Assembly: GCF_051955275.1 (NCBI RefSeq)
Contig: NZ_JBQCGW010000305.1
Location: forward strand, 1 to 64,000
From: Pseudobacter sp051955275
Lineage (GTDB): Bacteria > Bacteroidota > Bacteroidia > Chitinophagales > Chitinophagaceae
DNA: 64,000 bases
Direction of reading: 5' to 3'
The translations under genes and the position numbers were made by a program. This document shows positions 9,178-18,092 of the stretch, in pieces. The notes under the pieces are model-generated. The model saw only the letters and a program-made list of their open reading frames with translations. It did no database searches and was not told where the DNA came from. Each line of letters begins with the position of its first letter. The stretch's first letter is position 1.

Positions 9178-10371
9178 ATGCAGGCTGGCAATACGCGCTT
9201 GGAAGAATTGTATACAAAGTGGATCAACAACACAGCGACTCCCGATGAAATGGAGGAGTTGCTGAAGTTGATGCAGGAAGGTGCTTCCAGGGAACAGCTG
9301 ATGCCTGGTATTGAAAAATTCTGGACCGGCCTGGAAGATGATCATTCATTTTCTTCCCGGCAGAAAGACCGTCTGGTTGACAATATTCTCAGCCAGTGGC
9401 CTTCTGAGCCTGTTATCCGTATACGGCGCCGGATCCCTTACTGGCGTTGGGTTGCAGCCGCTGTGGTTATACTGCTGACCGGCGTAGCCATCTGGCAATT
9501 CACCAACAAGGATACAACAGAACTAGTACAAAAAACAGTGGCGCCGGTACCGGAAGTAATAGCGCCGGGCCGGAATGGGGCTATCCTCACCCTCTCTGAT
9601 GGCAGGCAGATCCTGCTCGACAGTACAAATAATGGAGTATTTGCCACACAGGGTAAAACAGAGATCGCAATTCAGAACAACCAACTTATTTATCAGGCCG
9701 GAGATGATATGGATTCAGCCACCATTACATACAATACTATGTCCACACCCAAAGGCAGGCAGTTTCAGCTACTGTTGCCCGATGGCTCCCGTGTGTGGCT
9801 CAATGCAGCCAGCAGCATCCGCTATCCTGTTGCATTCCGTGGAACAGAAAGAAAGGTGGAGGTGAAGGGCGAAGCCTATTTCGAGGTAGCCGCAGACCAG
9901 GCAAGGCCTTTCCTGGTGCAAACGCAGCATCAGGTGGTGCAGGCATTGGGCACAGGCTTCAATGTTCATGCTTACAGTAATGAAACTGCAGAACAGACAA
10001 CCCTGGTGGAGGGTAGTGTGAAAGTGACCCTTTCCACAGGCAAACAATTGTATGCCATATTAGGGCCGGGGCAACAGGCAATGCTCGACAATCGTAAGCA
10101 ATCAATGGCCGTGCTCGAAAACCAGAGTGAGGCCGCTACAGCCTGGAAAAATGGATATTTCCATTTGGAGAATATGTCATTTGAAAAAGTGATGAAACAA
10201 CTGGAACGCTGGTATGATATCGAAGTAGTTTATGCGAACGGTGTGCCTGATCTCAGCTTCTATGGAGGCATCAGCAGGAATATGACCCTGGACGCACTGA
10301 TCAGGGCATTAAAGGTATCCGAAGTGCATTTCAAGATCCAGGCCGGGCGCCGGCTGGTTGTATATAAATAG
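9178..10371 (+). CDS. FecR-family anti-sigma factor (locus 1)
   Basis: A 397-residue inner-membrane regulator. The cytoplasmic N-terminal anti-sigma part (~1-80) precedes one transmembrane helix ('WRWVAAAVVILLTGVAIWQF', ~residues 88-107). The periplasmic FecR domain follows ('TPKGRQFQLLLPDGSRVWLN' through 'VQALGTGFNVHAYSNE'), with a DUF4974-type C-terminus ('FHLENMSFEKVMKQLERWYD'). It should hold the adjacent sigma factor inactive until the STN domain of the adjacent SusC signals through the periplasm. It is placed between sigma and SusC genes, 42 nt before SusC. Confidence 0.93.
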   Translation: MQAGNTRLEELYTKWINNTATPDEMEELLKLMQEGASREQLMPGIEKFWTGLEDDHSFSSRQKDRLVDNILSQWPSEPVIRIRRRIPYWRWVAAAVVILLTGVAIWQFTNKDTTELVQKTVAPVPEVIAPGRNGAILTLSDGRQILLDSTNNGVFATQGKTEIAIQNNQLIYQAGDDMDSATITYNTMSTPKGRQFQLLLPDGSRVWLNAASSIRYPVAFRGTERKVEVKGEAYFEVAADQARPFLVQTQHQVVQALGTGFNVHAYSNETAEQTTLVEGSVKVTLSTGKQLYAILGPGQQAMLDNRKQSMAVLENQSEAATAWKNGYFHLENMSFEKVMKQLERWYDIEVVYANGVPDLSFYGGISRNMTLDALIRALKVSEVHFKIQAGRRLVVYK

Positions 10372-10413
10372 TGGATTAACGGATCTTTTTAACCACCAAA
10401 ACTCTCGTAAGCT

Positions 10414-13400
10414 ATGCAAGAAACTGCCTATCCTCCCATGAAGCGTACTAACAGCTTCCTGAAAAGGATTTTCTGCCTGCTGCCGGAAAAGTTCCATTCC
10501 TCCGGCAGTACAGGAAGCAAAATCATCAAGGTCATGAAACTAAGTTCAATTTTTGCACTTGCATTTTGTCTGCAGGTGTCCGCCAATGCCAAATCACAGA
10601 CCGTTTCAATCAGCGGTAAAAATCTGAGCCTGGAGAAAATATTCTCTGCTGTGAAAAAACAGACAGGCTTTATCGTTTTTGCCAACAGGGACCTGCTGGT
10701 AAATACCAGACCGGTGTCCATAGAAGCGAACAATATGCCGTTGCAGGAATTCATGAAAAATGTGCTCAGCGGACAAGCATTGTCGTATATCGTTGAAGAC
10801 AAAACCATCGTGCTGATGCGTAAGCTCTCTGTAAACGGGAAGCCCGCAGACAGTGTGATGGCACGGGAAGTGACCATCTCCGGTCAACTGCTGAGCGCAG
10901 AGTCGCAGGAGCCCATCAACGGCGCGTCCATCTCAGTAAAGAATTCAAAACAAGGTACAACCACTACAGCAACGGGACAGTTCACCCTGTCCAATGTTCC
11001 GGAATCGGCTATCATTGTGATCAGCTCTGTTGGCTTCACGCCATTGGAGGTCCGTGTATCGCAACTGATAGCCATTCCTGATGCTGGTAGTTTACCGGTA
11101 GGTGATAATAATATCGTAAAAACAGGAGCCAGTTTCGTGATCCAGCTGAAAGCATTGCCTGCCGCTCTGAATGAAGTGGTGGTACTGGCATTCGGATCAG
11201 CGAAGAAAAAAGACCTTACCGGTTCTGTGAGTACCATGAGTGCCCAGACCATCAGCCAGCAACACGTATCCACCGTGTCAAGGGCCCTGGAAGGCATGGT
11301 ATCCGGTGTACAGCTGGTAACCAGCTCAGGGCAGCCTGGCAGCGAAGCAGCGATCCGCATCCGCGGTCTCGGCTCCCTCTCTGCAGGTTCTGATCCGCTG
11401 GTAGTGGTGGACGGTGTGCCCACTGCATTCCCGCTGGCCTCTTATAACCCTTCAGATATCGAGTCTATTGTGGTTTCAAAAGATGCGGCGTCCAACTCGC
11501 TTTACGGGTCCCGTGGCTCCAATGGTGTGATCCTGGTAACCACCAAGAAGGGAGCAAAGGGTAAAACGAAGATCAATTTCGATATAAGAGTAGGACAGAA
11601 TAGTCAGGGGGTACCGGACTTCGATATGGTGAAGGATCCGAAGGAGTTCTATGAACTTGTCTGGAAAGGGATCTATAACTATGTACGCTACAGCAACGAT
11701 GCTACCGCTCCACGCCTCAATGATGCGGATGCCAGGCAATATGCCAGCAACAATCTTTTCAGGGCAAACGGCTCAACGCTCGGCGCGTTTAACAATCTCG
11801 GCAACTACATGCCTTACAAAATTCCCGATGGCACTACACTGATTGATCCTGCTACCGGCAAAATGAGGCCTGACGCTCAACTGTTGTATCATGACGACTG
11901 GAATGATTACTTCATCAAAAAAACATTGAGCCAGCAGTACAATGTGAGCCTCAGCGGTGGAAATGAAAAAACTGATTACTTCCTCTCTGCAGGTTATATG
12001 AGCGATCCGTCTTACGTGATGGGATCGGATTTCAACCGTTATAACGCCCGTCTGAAAGTGAACACGGCAGTTACCAACTGGTTGAAAGCCGGTATGAACC
12101 TGAGCTATACACGCCGCTACTCAAATGTTCCCAACTACTCGGGTGGTACTGTAAACAATAACGTATTTGTGTTCAAAGATTTCTTTGCGCCCATTTACGC
12201 GCTATATGCACATAACCAGGATGGCAGTATTAAATATGATGTCAATGGAAGGCCCATGTATGACCTGGGTACCGGTGAAACCTATAGCCCCATCGGAGCC
12301 ACCAGGCGTTCCAGCTTCACTGGGTACAGCCCCGCGATTTATTTTGAGAAAGACCTTGCCGAGCAAACCTCTGATGATTTCTCCGGTCGCGCTTTCCTCG
12401 AAGCCACTGTGAGGAAAGATTTCCGGGTAAAGCTGGACTTCTCCATGGATAATGTTTATACCTACAATAAAACCTACGGCAATAACGAAAGCGGTACTTC
12501 CGCCAGGGATGACCAGGGCCTTATTTCCGGTTACTGGGCAAAGGGAATGACCATCAACACCATTCAAACAGTAAACTATTTCAAGGAGATCGGGGTTCAC
12601 ACGATCGATGTACTGGCTGGTCATGAATACCGCTGGACACGCGGCGATTATATGAGTGGAACAAAAGGTATCATGTTTGCACCCAATGATCCGGACATGG
12701 CTAATGCCATCCGCATCAAAAGCCTGACAGGTAACGGCAACAGCACAGCGCTGGAAGGATACCTGGCAAGACTGGCTTATAATTACGATAGTAAATACTA
12801 CCTCACTGCCAGTGTGCGGACGGATGGCTCTTCCAATTTCCGCTATAACAAATGGGGTACATTCTGGTCTGTAGGCGGTGCTTACCGTGTTACAGAAGAG
12901 AAGTTCATGAGCAGTACTTCCAAATGGCTCAATGAACTGAAGATCCGCTCCAGTTATGGTACCCTCGGTAACCAGAATGTAGGCGCCAACCGCTGGACAG
13001 ATATCTACAGTGTTTCCAATGCTGGCACGCTCGATAATCCCGTGCTGGCTATTGCACAAACCTCATGGGGAAATACAGCCCTCACCTGGGAAAGCAATAA
13101 TATCTGGGATGCAGGTATCGACTTCCGCGTCTTCGATCGCTTCTATGGTACTGTGGATTATTTCCGCCGCAAGACCATCGATATGATCTGGGCAAAACCA
13201 TTACCTGCTTCAACCGGACAGGCATCCAAACTGGAGAACATCGCTTCCCTGATGAATACCGGTTATGAAATTGAATTAGGGGTGGATGTGATCCGTAAAA
13301 AAGATCTTAACTGGACGGTAAACCTCCGCGCTTCGCACTATAAGAACAAACTGCTGGAAATTCCACCAGGCGTAGGTTCTAAAGCACTTAATGGGAATTA

Positions 13401-14124
13401 TGAGGAAGGTAACTTCCTCCGTGGAGAAGGCAAAGACTACTACAATCTGTACATGTACAAATATGCCGGTGTAGATCCCAATACAGGTGAAGGACTTCTT
13501 TACAAAGAGTTGAAAGCAACCGATAACCTGGCCAACTATCCCGGTAAAAAAGTAGGGGATATCGTTACCACAAAAGGAAATGATGGTACCAAGTTTGAAC
13601 TCGGCACTGCATCTCCTGACCTGGTGGGAGGATTCAATACATCGCTGCAATACAAAGACTTTGATCTGTCCGTACTTACCAGCTGGCAGATCGGTGGCAA
13701 GACCATCTCTCTCACTTATCAGAACCTCACGCAACAAAGGATCGGTGGTATCCATAAAGACCTGGCCTATGGCTGGAGCCCTGAGAATCCCAACTCCAAT
13801 ATTCCGATGTTCCAGGTGGGTGCACAGAACTATTTCAGCAGACCCGTTGGCGGTGCTGCCGGCCAGTACTCTGACTGGGCCCTGTTCGACGCTTCTTATT
13901 TAGCTATCAGGAACGTGACCTTCGGCTACAGGTTGCCACAGGCGATGGCAGCAAGAAATGGTATTGTAGCTGCAAGACTTTTCTTCAGCGTAGACAATCT
14001 CCATTTGTTCTCTGCCAAAAAAGGACTGGACCCCAGGCAATCATTTGATGGAGGCACCACCTTGTCGGCCTTTGGTTTTCCACAAACGCGTACCATTACT
14101 TTGGGTCTTAACCTGACACTCTAA
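10414..14124 (+). CDS. SusC/RagA-family TonB-dependent transporter with STN domain (locus 1)
   Basis: A 1236-residue outer-membrane transporter. A polar N-terminal extension of ~43 residues precedes the signal helix ('MKLSSIFALAFCLQVSANA'). An STN signalling domain follows ('VSISGKNLSLEKIFSAVKKQ', ~residues 63-130). Then come a CarboxypepD-like beta domain (~148-230), the plug ('ALEGMVSGVQLVTSSGQPGS' and 'DAASNSLYGSRGSNGVILVT') and a 22-strand-type barrel ending 'TITLGLNLTL', with an aromatic-free C-terminus. TonB-driven uptake with the downstream SusD is expected. The STN domain would contact the neighbouring FecR. No glycoside hydrolase or peptidase gene adjoins it, so substrate is open. 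It lacks the minus-strand hairpin found before the other three SusC genes. Confidence 0.95.
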   Translation: MQETAYPPMKRTNSFLKRIFCLLPEKFHSSGSTGSKIIKVMKLSSIFALAFCLQVSANAKSQTVSISGKNLSLEKIFSAVKKQTGFIVFANRDLLVNTRPVSIEANNMPLQEFMKNVLSGQALSYIVEDKTIVLMRKLSVNGKPADSVMAREVTISGQLLSAESQEPINGASISVKNSKQGTTTTATGQFTLSNVPESAIIVISSVGFTPLEVRVSQLIAIPDAGSLPVGDNNIVKTGASFVIQLKALPAALNEVVVLAFGSAKKKDLTGSVSTMSAQTISQQHVSTVSRALEGMVSGVQLVTSSGQPGSEAAIRIRGLGSLSAGSDPLVVVDGVPTAFPLASYNPSDIESIVVSKDAASNSLYGSRGSNGVILVTTKKGAKGKTKINFDIRVGQNSQGVPDFDMVKDPKEFYELVWKGIYNYVRYSNDATAPRLNDADARQYASNNLFRANGSTLGAFNNLGNYMPYKIPDGTTLIDPATGKMRPDAQLLYHDDWNDYFIKKTLSQQYNVSLSGGNEKTDYFLSAGYMSDPSYVMGSDFNRYNARLKVNTAVTNWLKAGMNLSYTRRYSNVPNYSGGTVNNNVFVFKDFFAPIYALYAHNQDGSIKYDVNGRPMYDLGTGETYSPIGATRRSSFTGYSPAIYFEKDLAEQTSDDFSGRAFLEATVRKDFRVKLDFSMDNVYTYNKTYGNNESGTSARDDQGLISGYWAKGMTINTIQTVNYFKEIGVHTIDVLAGHEYRWTRGDYMSGTKGIMFAPNDPDMANAIRIKSLTGNGNSTALEGYLARLAYNYDSKYYLTASVRTDGSSNFRYNKWGTFWSVGGAYRVTEEKFMSSTSKWLNELKIRSSYGTLGNQNVGANRWTDIYSVSNAGTLDNPVLAIAQTSWGNTALTWESNNIWDAGIDFRVFDRFYGTVDYFRRKTIDMIWAKPLPASTGQASKLENIASLMNTGYEIELGVDVIRKKDLNWTVNLRASHYKNKLLEIPPGVGSKALNGNYEEGNFLRGEGKDYYNLYMYKYAGVDPNTGEGLLYKELKATDNLANYPGKKVGDIVTTKGNDGTKFELGTASPDLVGGFNTSLQYKDFDLSVLTSWQIGGKTISLTYQNLTQQRIGGIHKDLAYGWSPENPNSNIPMFQVGAQNYFSRPVGGAAGQYSDWALFDASYLAIRNVTFGYRLPQAMAARNGIVAARLFFSVDNLHLFSAKKGLDPRQSFDGGTTLSAFGFPQTRTITLGLNLTL

Positions 14125-14134
14125 AAAGAAAATC

Positions 14135-15667
14135 ATGAAAAAATTACTCATCATAACAGGGAGCATACTTACCATCTTCAGCTCCTGCTCCAAAAAACTG
14201 GACATTGACCCGAACGGAGCCATGACCAGGGAAGAATTACAGCAGATCATCAAAACCAAACCAGCAACGGTACTGGAGCCGATGGTTACCAGTATGGTGG
14301 CACAGGTTAACGGTCTCACTTATGCGAATTCTGTTGACTCCAGAAATTTTTCAGTGATCAATCTACTGCTCAATCTCAAAGGCAACGATATGGTACTGGC
14401 ACAGCCCAATGGTGGCTGGATGGTCTCGGATTATCAGATGCTGAATTACCGGGAGGAAGCGCAGGGGCGTGTTACCCTTTACTGGGGCACTTATTACAAA
14501 TGGATCTTCTTTGCCAACCAGATCCTGGATCTGATCCCTCCGGACTTTGATCCCAATCAGGCTACGGATGTGAACAAGCTCATCATGAAATACAAGGCTG
14601 CTGCACTCACTATGCGCGCCATGAGTTATACCTACCTGATGTGGCTTTACCAGGATGATTATATGCATGGCGGAAACGCCAAACCAGGAGTGCCGCTTTA
14701 CACCACAGTTGCCGGAGAAGAAGACCGTGCGCCTTCACAGGAAGTATGGAGCCAGATCATTGCCGATGCAACGGAAGCAGTAGACCTGTTCAAGAAATCA
14801 GGACTGTTGAATACCGCCAGCAAAACGGATTTCGATGCATCTGTGGCATCAGTGGTGCTGGCGCGTGCAGCACTCACCATTGGCGACTGGCCCAAAGCCA
14901 TCAGCGCTGCGGATTACGTAATGCAGCAATATCCCACGCTCATCAACGAAACGCAGTACACCACTATGGGCATGAGCAATATTTCATTGCCCGAAACCAT
15001 ATTCGGATATGACTTTTCAACGGCCACCGGTAAAGGCAACAGCTCATTCCCCGGCTGGGTGAATATCAAAGGTGAAGGTGGTTATGGCGGAAGTCAGGGT
15101 GGCTGGCTGGCCATCGATCAGCGCTTGAATGATCAGATCGCTGCCACTGATTACAGAAAGAAGAATTTTGTACAGGACGATTTTGTAGAATACAAATATG
15201 CCAGTGCACAGCAGCCGGATAAACACTACAAATACTTCAGCTACAAATTTGCAGCGCCCCCGATTGATGCCAATACGCCCAATTACAACCAGGACGAGAT
15301 CTATATGCGTACATCCGAAATGATCCTCACCAAAGCAGAGGCCCAGGCCCGTGCAGGACAGGATGAAGATGCGCAGACAACACTCTATATCCTGGCCCAT
15401 GAGCGAGATGCCGCTTATGTGAAATCCACCAGCACCGGCGATGCCTTGCTGAAGGAGATCCAACTGCAGCGCAGGATCGAGCTCTGGGGTGAAGGTGGAT
15501 TTGAATTCTTCGACAATAAGCGATGGGGGATAGGTGTGAATCGCGCCGGTTCAGCCAATCATACCAATCAACTGGTGGTGGCGCCCGGGAAATTGTTCAC
15601 TCTTCAGATCCCGCTGACCATCGAGTTAAATTACAATCCGAAGATCACAGAACAGAATCCTTTGTAA
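14135..15667 (+). CDS. SusD/RagB-family lipoprotein (locus 1)
   Basis: A 510-residue lipoprotein with lipobox 'IFSSC' (Cys about residue 20), followed by 'SKKLDIDPNGAMTREEL', typical of SusD. The C-terminal half has 'IYMRTSEMILTKAEAQARAG' and 'LQRRIELWGEGGFEFFDNKRW', the conserved TPR-like helices of the family. It starts 10 nt after SusC and should form the surface lid of that transporter. This member looks like the SusD_2/SusD-like variant ('FEFFDNKRWGIGVNR') rather than the one in loci 2 and 4. The locus ends here with a large hairpin, without any accessory gene. Confidence 0.92.
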   Translation: MKKLLIITGSILTIFSSCSKKLDIDPNGAMTREELQQIIKTKPATVLEPMVTSMVAQVNGLTYANSVDSRNFSVINLLLNLKGNDMVLAQPNGGWMVSDYQMLNYREEAQGRVTLYWGTYYKWIFFANQILDLIPPDFDPNQATDVNKLIMKYKAAALTMRAMSYTYLMWLYQDDYMHGGNAKPGVPLYTTVAGEEDRAPSQEVWSQIIADATEAVDLFKKSGLLNTASKTDFDASVASVVLARAALTIGDWPKAISAADYVMQQYPTLINETQYTTMGMSNISLPETIFGYDFSTATGKGNSSFPGWVNIKGEGGYGGSQGGWLAIDQRLNDQIAATDYRKKNFVQDDFVEYKYASAQQPDKHYKYFSYKFAAPPIDANTPNYNQDEIYMRTSEMILTKAEAQARAGQDEDAQTTLYILAHERDAAYVKSTSTGDALLKEIQLQRRIELWGEGGFEFFDNKRWGIGVNRAGSANHTNQLVVAPGKLFTLQIPLTIELNYNPKITEQNPL

Positions 15668-15684
15668 TAATATCTGCTATTAAT

Positions 15685-15762
15685 GGGGTTGACCTTGTGT
15701 GATGTGCCCCTCCAAAATTGTCTGACTTTTTGGGGCACATCAAAGGTCAACCCCTTTCTTTT
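15685..15762 (+). terminator. Large hairpin terminator of locus 1
   Basis: Arms 15685-15710 and 15731-15754 are complementary over about 23 bp. One 3-base bulge (GTG) lies in the left arm and a ~20-nt loop between the arms. TTCTTTT follows directly. It starts 17 nt after the SusD stop codon. The unusual arm length also fits a small palindromic repeat element. Confidence 0.7.
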
Positions 15763-15787
15763 GCTGTGCCCGTGGGCTTTTGTGTCC

Positions 15788-15850
15788 GCGAGTGACTTCT
15801 GTAGGCTCGCCTCCCGGCGGGCCCAGGGTTCGCCAGAGGCGAACATGTAT
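15788..15850. repeat. Degenerate copy of the intergenic palindromic repeat
   Basis: GCGAGTGACTTCT at 15788-15800, followed by a GGCTCGCCTC-type arm and a GAGGCGAAC arm, resembles the left part of the palindromic element at 28561-28670. This copy is imperfect. It fills the gap between locus 1 and the locus 2 sigma gene. Apart from this and the hairpin at 15685-15762, no other structure was found in 15668-16063. Confidence 0.5.
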
Positions 15851-16063
15851 CTCACACCAGCCTGAAGCGAGCAAGTGATCTCCGCTGAAATGCTTCCTGG
15901 CAATAATAAAAGAGAATATTATTTAAATCCCGTAATATTGTTTTCAACTTTTCCTTTCCATTTGCCGCCAACCTCAGTCCGGGCAGGAAGGCAAAGGGCT
16001 CTCAACCTTTCCTGTACGTTTCCATCAAATTATTGTTCCATTTTTAAGCAATCACTGACTGCT

Positions 16064-16651
16064 TTGAGCAACGGCACCCTATACACACCCAATCAATTGT
16101 TCCTCCAGATAGCGGAAGGGGATGAAGCTGCTTTTACGTTGCTGATGGACAAATACTGGAACCTGCTCTACAGCCAGTCCCTGGCCTATTTAAAGGATAA
16201 ATTCAAAGCACAGGACATAGTTCAGGAAGTTTTCCTGGCCATCTGGAAGAACCGGGAAAAGTTAGGTTCGGTGGAAAGTCCGGATGATTATCTCTTCATA
16301 ATAGCCCGTAACAAAATCTTCAATGAAGTGCGGAAGAAAATTGCGCAGCCGCTTACTGATAATATTCAGCAATACTATGCGGAGCAATATCTTCAGCCTG
16401 ACAGGCAGTTTGATCACAACGAGGTCAATACGCTCATACAAACGGCCATTAGTCAGTTGCCGCCCCAACGCAAACGTATTTTTGAAATGAGCAGGAATGA
16501 AGGCCTTACTTATGAAGCCATCGCCGCACAGCTGGGCATCAGCCGGGAAACCGTAAAGGTACAGATGGTGAAAGCCCTCTCTTTTCTCCGTATATATATC
16601 CGCACGCATATCCCGTTTTATCTTTTTTTGAAATTTTTTTTCAACGAGTAA
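16064..16651 (+). CDS. ECF-type RNA polymerase sigma factor (locus 2)
   Basis: About 195 residues from a TTG start at 16064. The frame extends open to an ATG at 15875, but that upstream part overlaps repeat-rich intergenic DNA and has no sigma similarity; no ATG lies between. Region 2 has 'FKAQDIVQEVFLAIWKNREK' and 'DYLFIIARNKIFNEVRKK'. Region 4 has 'LTYEAIAAQLGISRETVKVQ'. The protein ends in a hydrophobic, Phe-rich tail ('IPFYLFLKFFFNE') that ECF factors do not need for polymerase binding. A FecR gene follows after 58 nt. It should control the extended cassette downstream. Confidence 0.85.
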   Translation: MSNGTLYTPNQLFLQIAEGDEAAFTLLMDKYWNLLYSQSLAYLKDKFKAQDIVQEVFLAIWKNREKLGSVESPDDYLFIIARNKIFNEVRKKIAQPLTDNIQQYYAEQYLQPDRQFDHNEVNTLIQTAISQLPPQRKRIFEMSRNEGLTYEAIAAQLGISRETVKVQMVKALSFLRIYIRTHIPFYLFLKFFFNE

Positions 16652-16709
16652 CCCTGTTGCGCCAGCAATGGTACTTTAATAGCAGGGGTACTCATATTCC
16701 CTCTTATCA

Positions 16710-17939
16710 ATGCAAACAGACCAGCTTAAAATACTGATTGAACGTTACCTGGATGAAAGCATCACAGCCACCGATAAGGCCTTGCTGGCGAATATGCTGA
16801 ATGAAGAGCAGCATGCCAATGCTTTCAGGTCAATCCTTGAAGAGGAATTGAGGAACGGACGTTTTGAACTGGAGCCAGATGAAGCTGCCGGCCTGGCCAT
16901 CCGTGAACAGGTATTACAGCAAATGCGTGAAGGAATTGATGAGCCTGAGTCTGAGTCAGTACCCATTGTACCGCTGCGCCGTATCAGGCCATGGTACTGG
17001 GCTGCAGCCGGCGCCATCATCCTGGCAGGAGCGGGGATGTTCTATTTTTCCATGGACAACAAAACGGAAAAAGCTCCTGCTGCTGCTGTTGCAGTGGATA
17101 TTCCTGCCGGAAAAGAAGGCGCCATCCTTACGCTGGCAGACGGTTCCCAACTGGTGCTGGATTCCATGAAAAATGGAAAGATCGCTGACCAGAATGGAAG
17201 CTCCATCCATCTTTCCAACGGTAGCATGACATACCAGGCAAAAGAAGGAGCAGATAACAAAATTGTTTACAATACCATGACCACACCCAAAGGAAGGCAG
17301 TTTCAGTTCACGCTTCCCGATGGTACAAAGATCTGGCTGAACGCTGCCAGTTCAATCAGGTATCCCACCACCTTCAAGGCAAAGCAAAGGCAGGTGTATA
17401 TTTCCGGGGAAGCTTATTTTGATGTGGCGAAGGATGTGAGCAAACCTTTTATTGTTTCAGTGGATAAACAGGTTGAAATTCAGGTGTTGGGCACAGCTTT
17501 CAATATCAATGCCTATTCAAATGAAGGCGATATCAGAACCACACTGGAAGATGGTATGGTGAAAGTGAAGAATATTTCACAGGGCATACCGGAAGCGGTC
17601 AATAAAGAACTGGTGCTGAAACCAGGCCAGCAGGCTATTGTATCCACCGGCAACAATTCATTATCTCCTGCCATAACGCTGGAACAGGATGCAGACATAG
17701 AAAAAATAACCGCCTGGAAAAAAGGCATCTTCAATTTTGAAGGGTTGAGCCTGGTGCAGGTAATGAAAGAACTGGAAAGATGGTATGATATAGATGTTGT
17801 GTATGAAGGAAAACCTCCGGTCATCAGGTTCTACGGAAAGATGGGGAAAGACCTTTCCCTGAAGGATCTCCTGGAAGCGCTCGATAAATCGAAAGTTAAG
17901 TTTGAACTGAATGGAAAGACACTGACTGTAAAACAATAA
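16710..17939 (+). CDS. FecR-family anti-sigma factor (locus 2)
   Basis: A 409-residue protein with a cytoplasmic helical N-terminus (~1-85), a transmembrane helix ('WYWAAAGAIILAGAGMFYF', ~residues 93-111) and the periplasmic FecR domain ('TPKGRQFQFTLPDGTKIWLN', 'IQVLGTAFNINAYSNEGD'). The DUF4974-type end is 'FNFEGLSLVQVMKELERWYD'. It is the partner of the sigma factor at 16064 and the presumed sensor of the STN domain of SusC at 18093. The 153-nt gap to that gene carries a conserved hairpin (17993-18025). Confidence 0.93.
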   Translation: MQTDQLKILIERYLDESITATDKALLANMLNEEQHANAFRSILEEELRNGRFELEPDEAAGLAIREQVLQQMREGIDEPESESVPIVPLRRIRPWYWAAAGAIILAGAGMFYFSMDNKTEKAPAAAVAVDIPAGKEGAILTLADGSQLVLDSMKNGKIADQNGSSIHLSNGSMTYQAKEGADNKIVYNTMTTPKGRQFQFTLPDGTKIWLNAASSIRYPTTFKAKQRQVYISGEAYFDVAKDVSKPFIVSVDKQVEIQVLGTAFNINAYSNEGDIRTTLEDGMVKVKNISQGIPEAVNKELVLKPGQQAIVSTGNNSLSPAITLEQDADIEKITAWKKGIFNFEGLSLVQVMKELERWYDIDVVYEGKPPVIRFYGKMGKDLSLKDLLEALDKSKVKFELNGKTLTVKQ

Positions 17940-17992
17940 TTATTCATAAAAAAATTGCTGATTATAGAAGTAGCCCTGCTTATGAAATGATC

Positions 17993-18025
17993 AAAAAAAA
18001 CCGGAAGTGTTCGTACCACTCCCGG
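17993..18025 (-). terminator. Minus-strand terminator in the FecR-SusC gap (locus 2)
   Basis: On the minus strand: CCGGGAGTG, a 7-nt loop, CACTTCCGG, then eight T. This is a 9-bp stem with one G-U pair and a U8 tail. On the plus strand no T-run follows. Near-identical hairpins lie at 36699-36728 and 45066-45097, each 58-70 nt before a susC start. Confidence 0.65.
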
Positions 18026-18092
18026 AGGTTGTTCAGTTGATCATAAATAGAAATCGCGTTCACATTATTCTCAAACCAAACTTACCAAAGGT

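Noticed and set aside
12202..13059. Long antisense frames inside SusC, GldFG and FecR genes (for example 285 codons here)
   Set aside because: They lie opposite well-supported genes, have low-complexity or His/Cys/Ile-rich translations and match no family. They reflect codon bias of the true gene.
15875..16063. N-terminal extension of the locus 2 sigma factor
   Set aside because: It has no sigma similarity and lies next to repeat sequence. The conserved part begins near residue 70 of the long frame.
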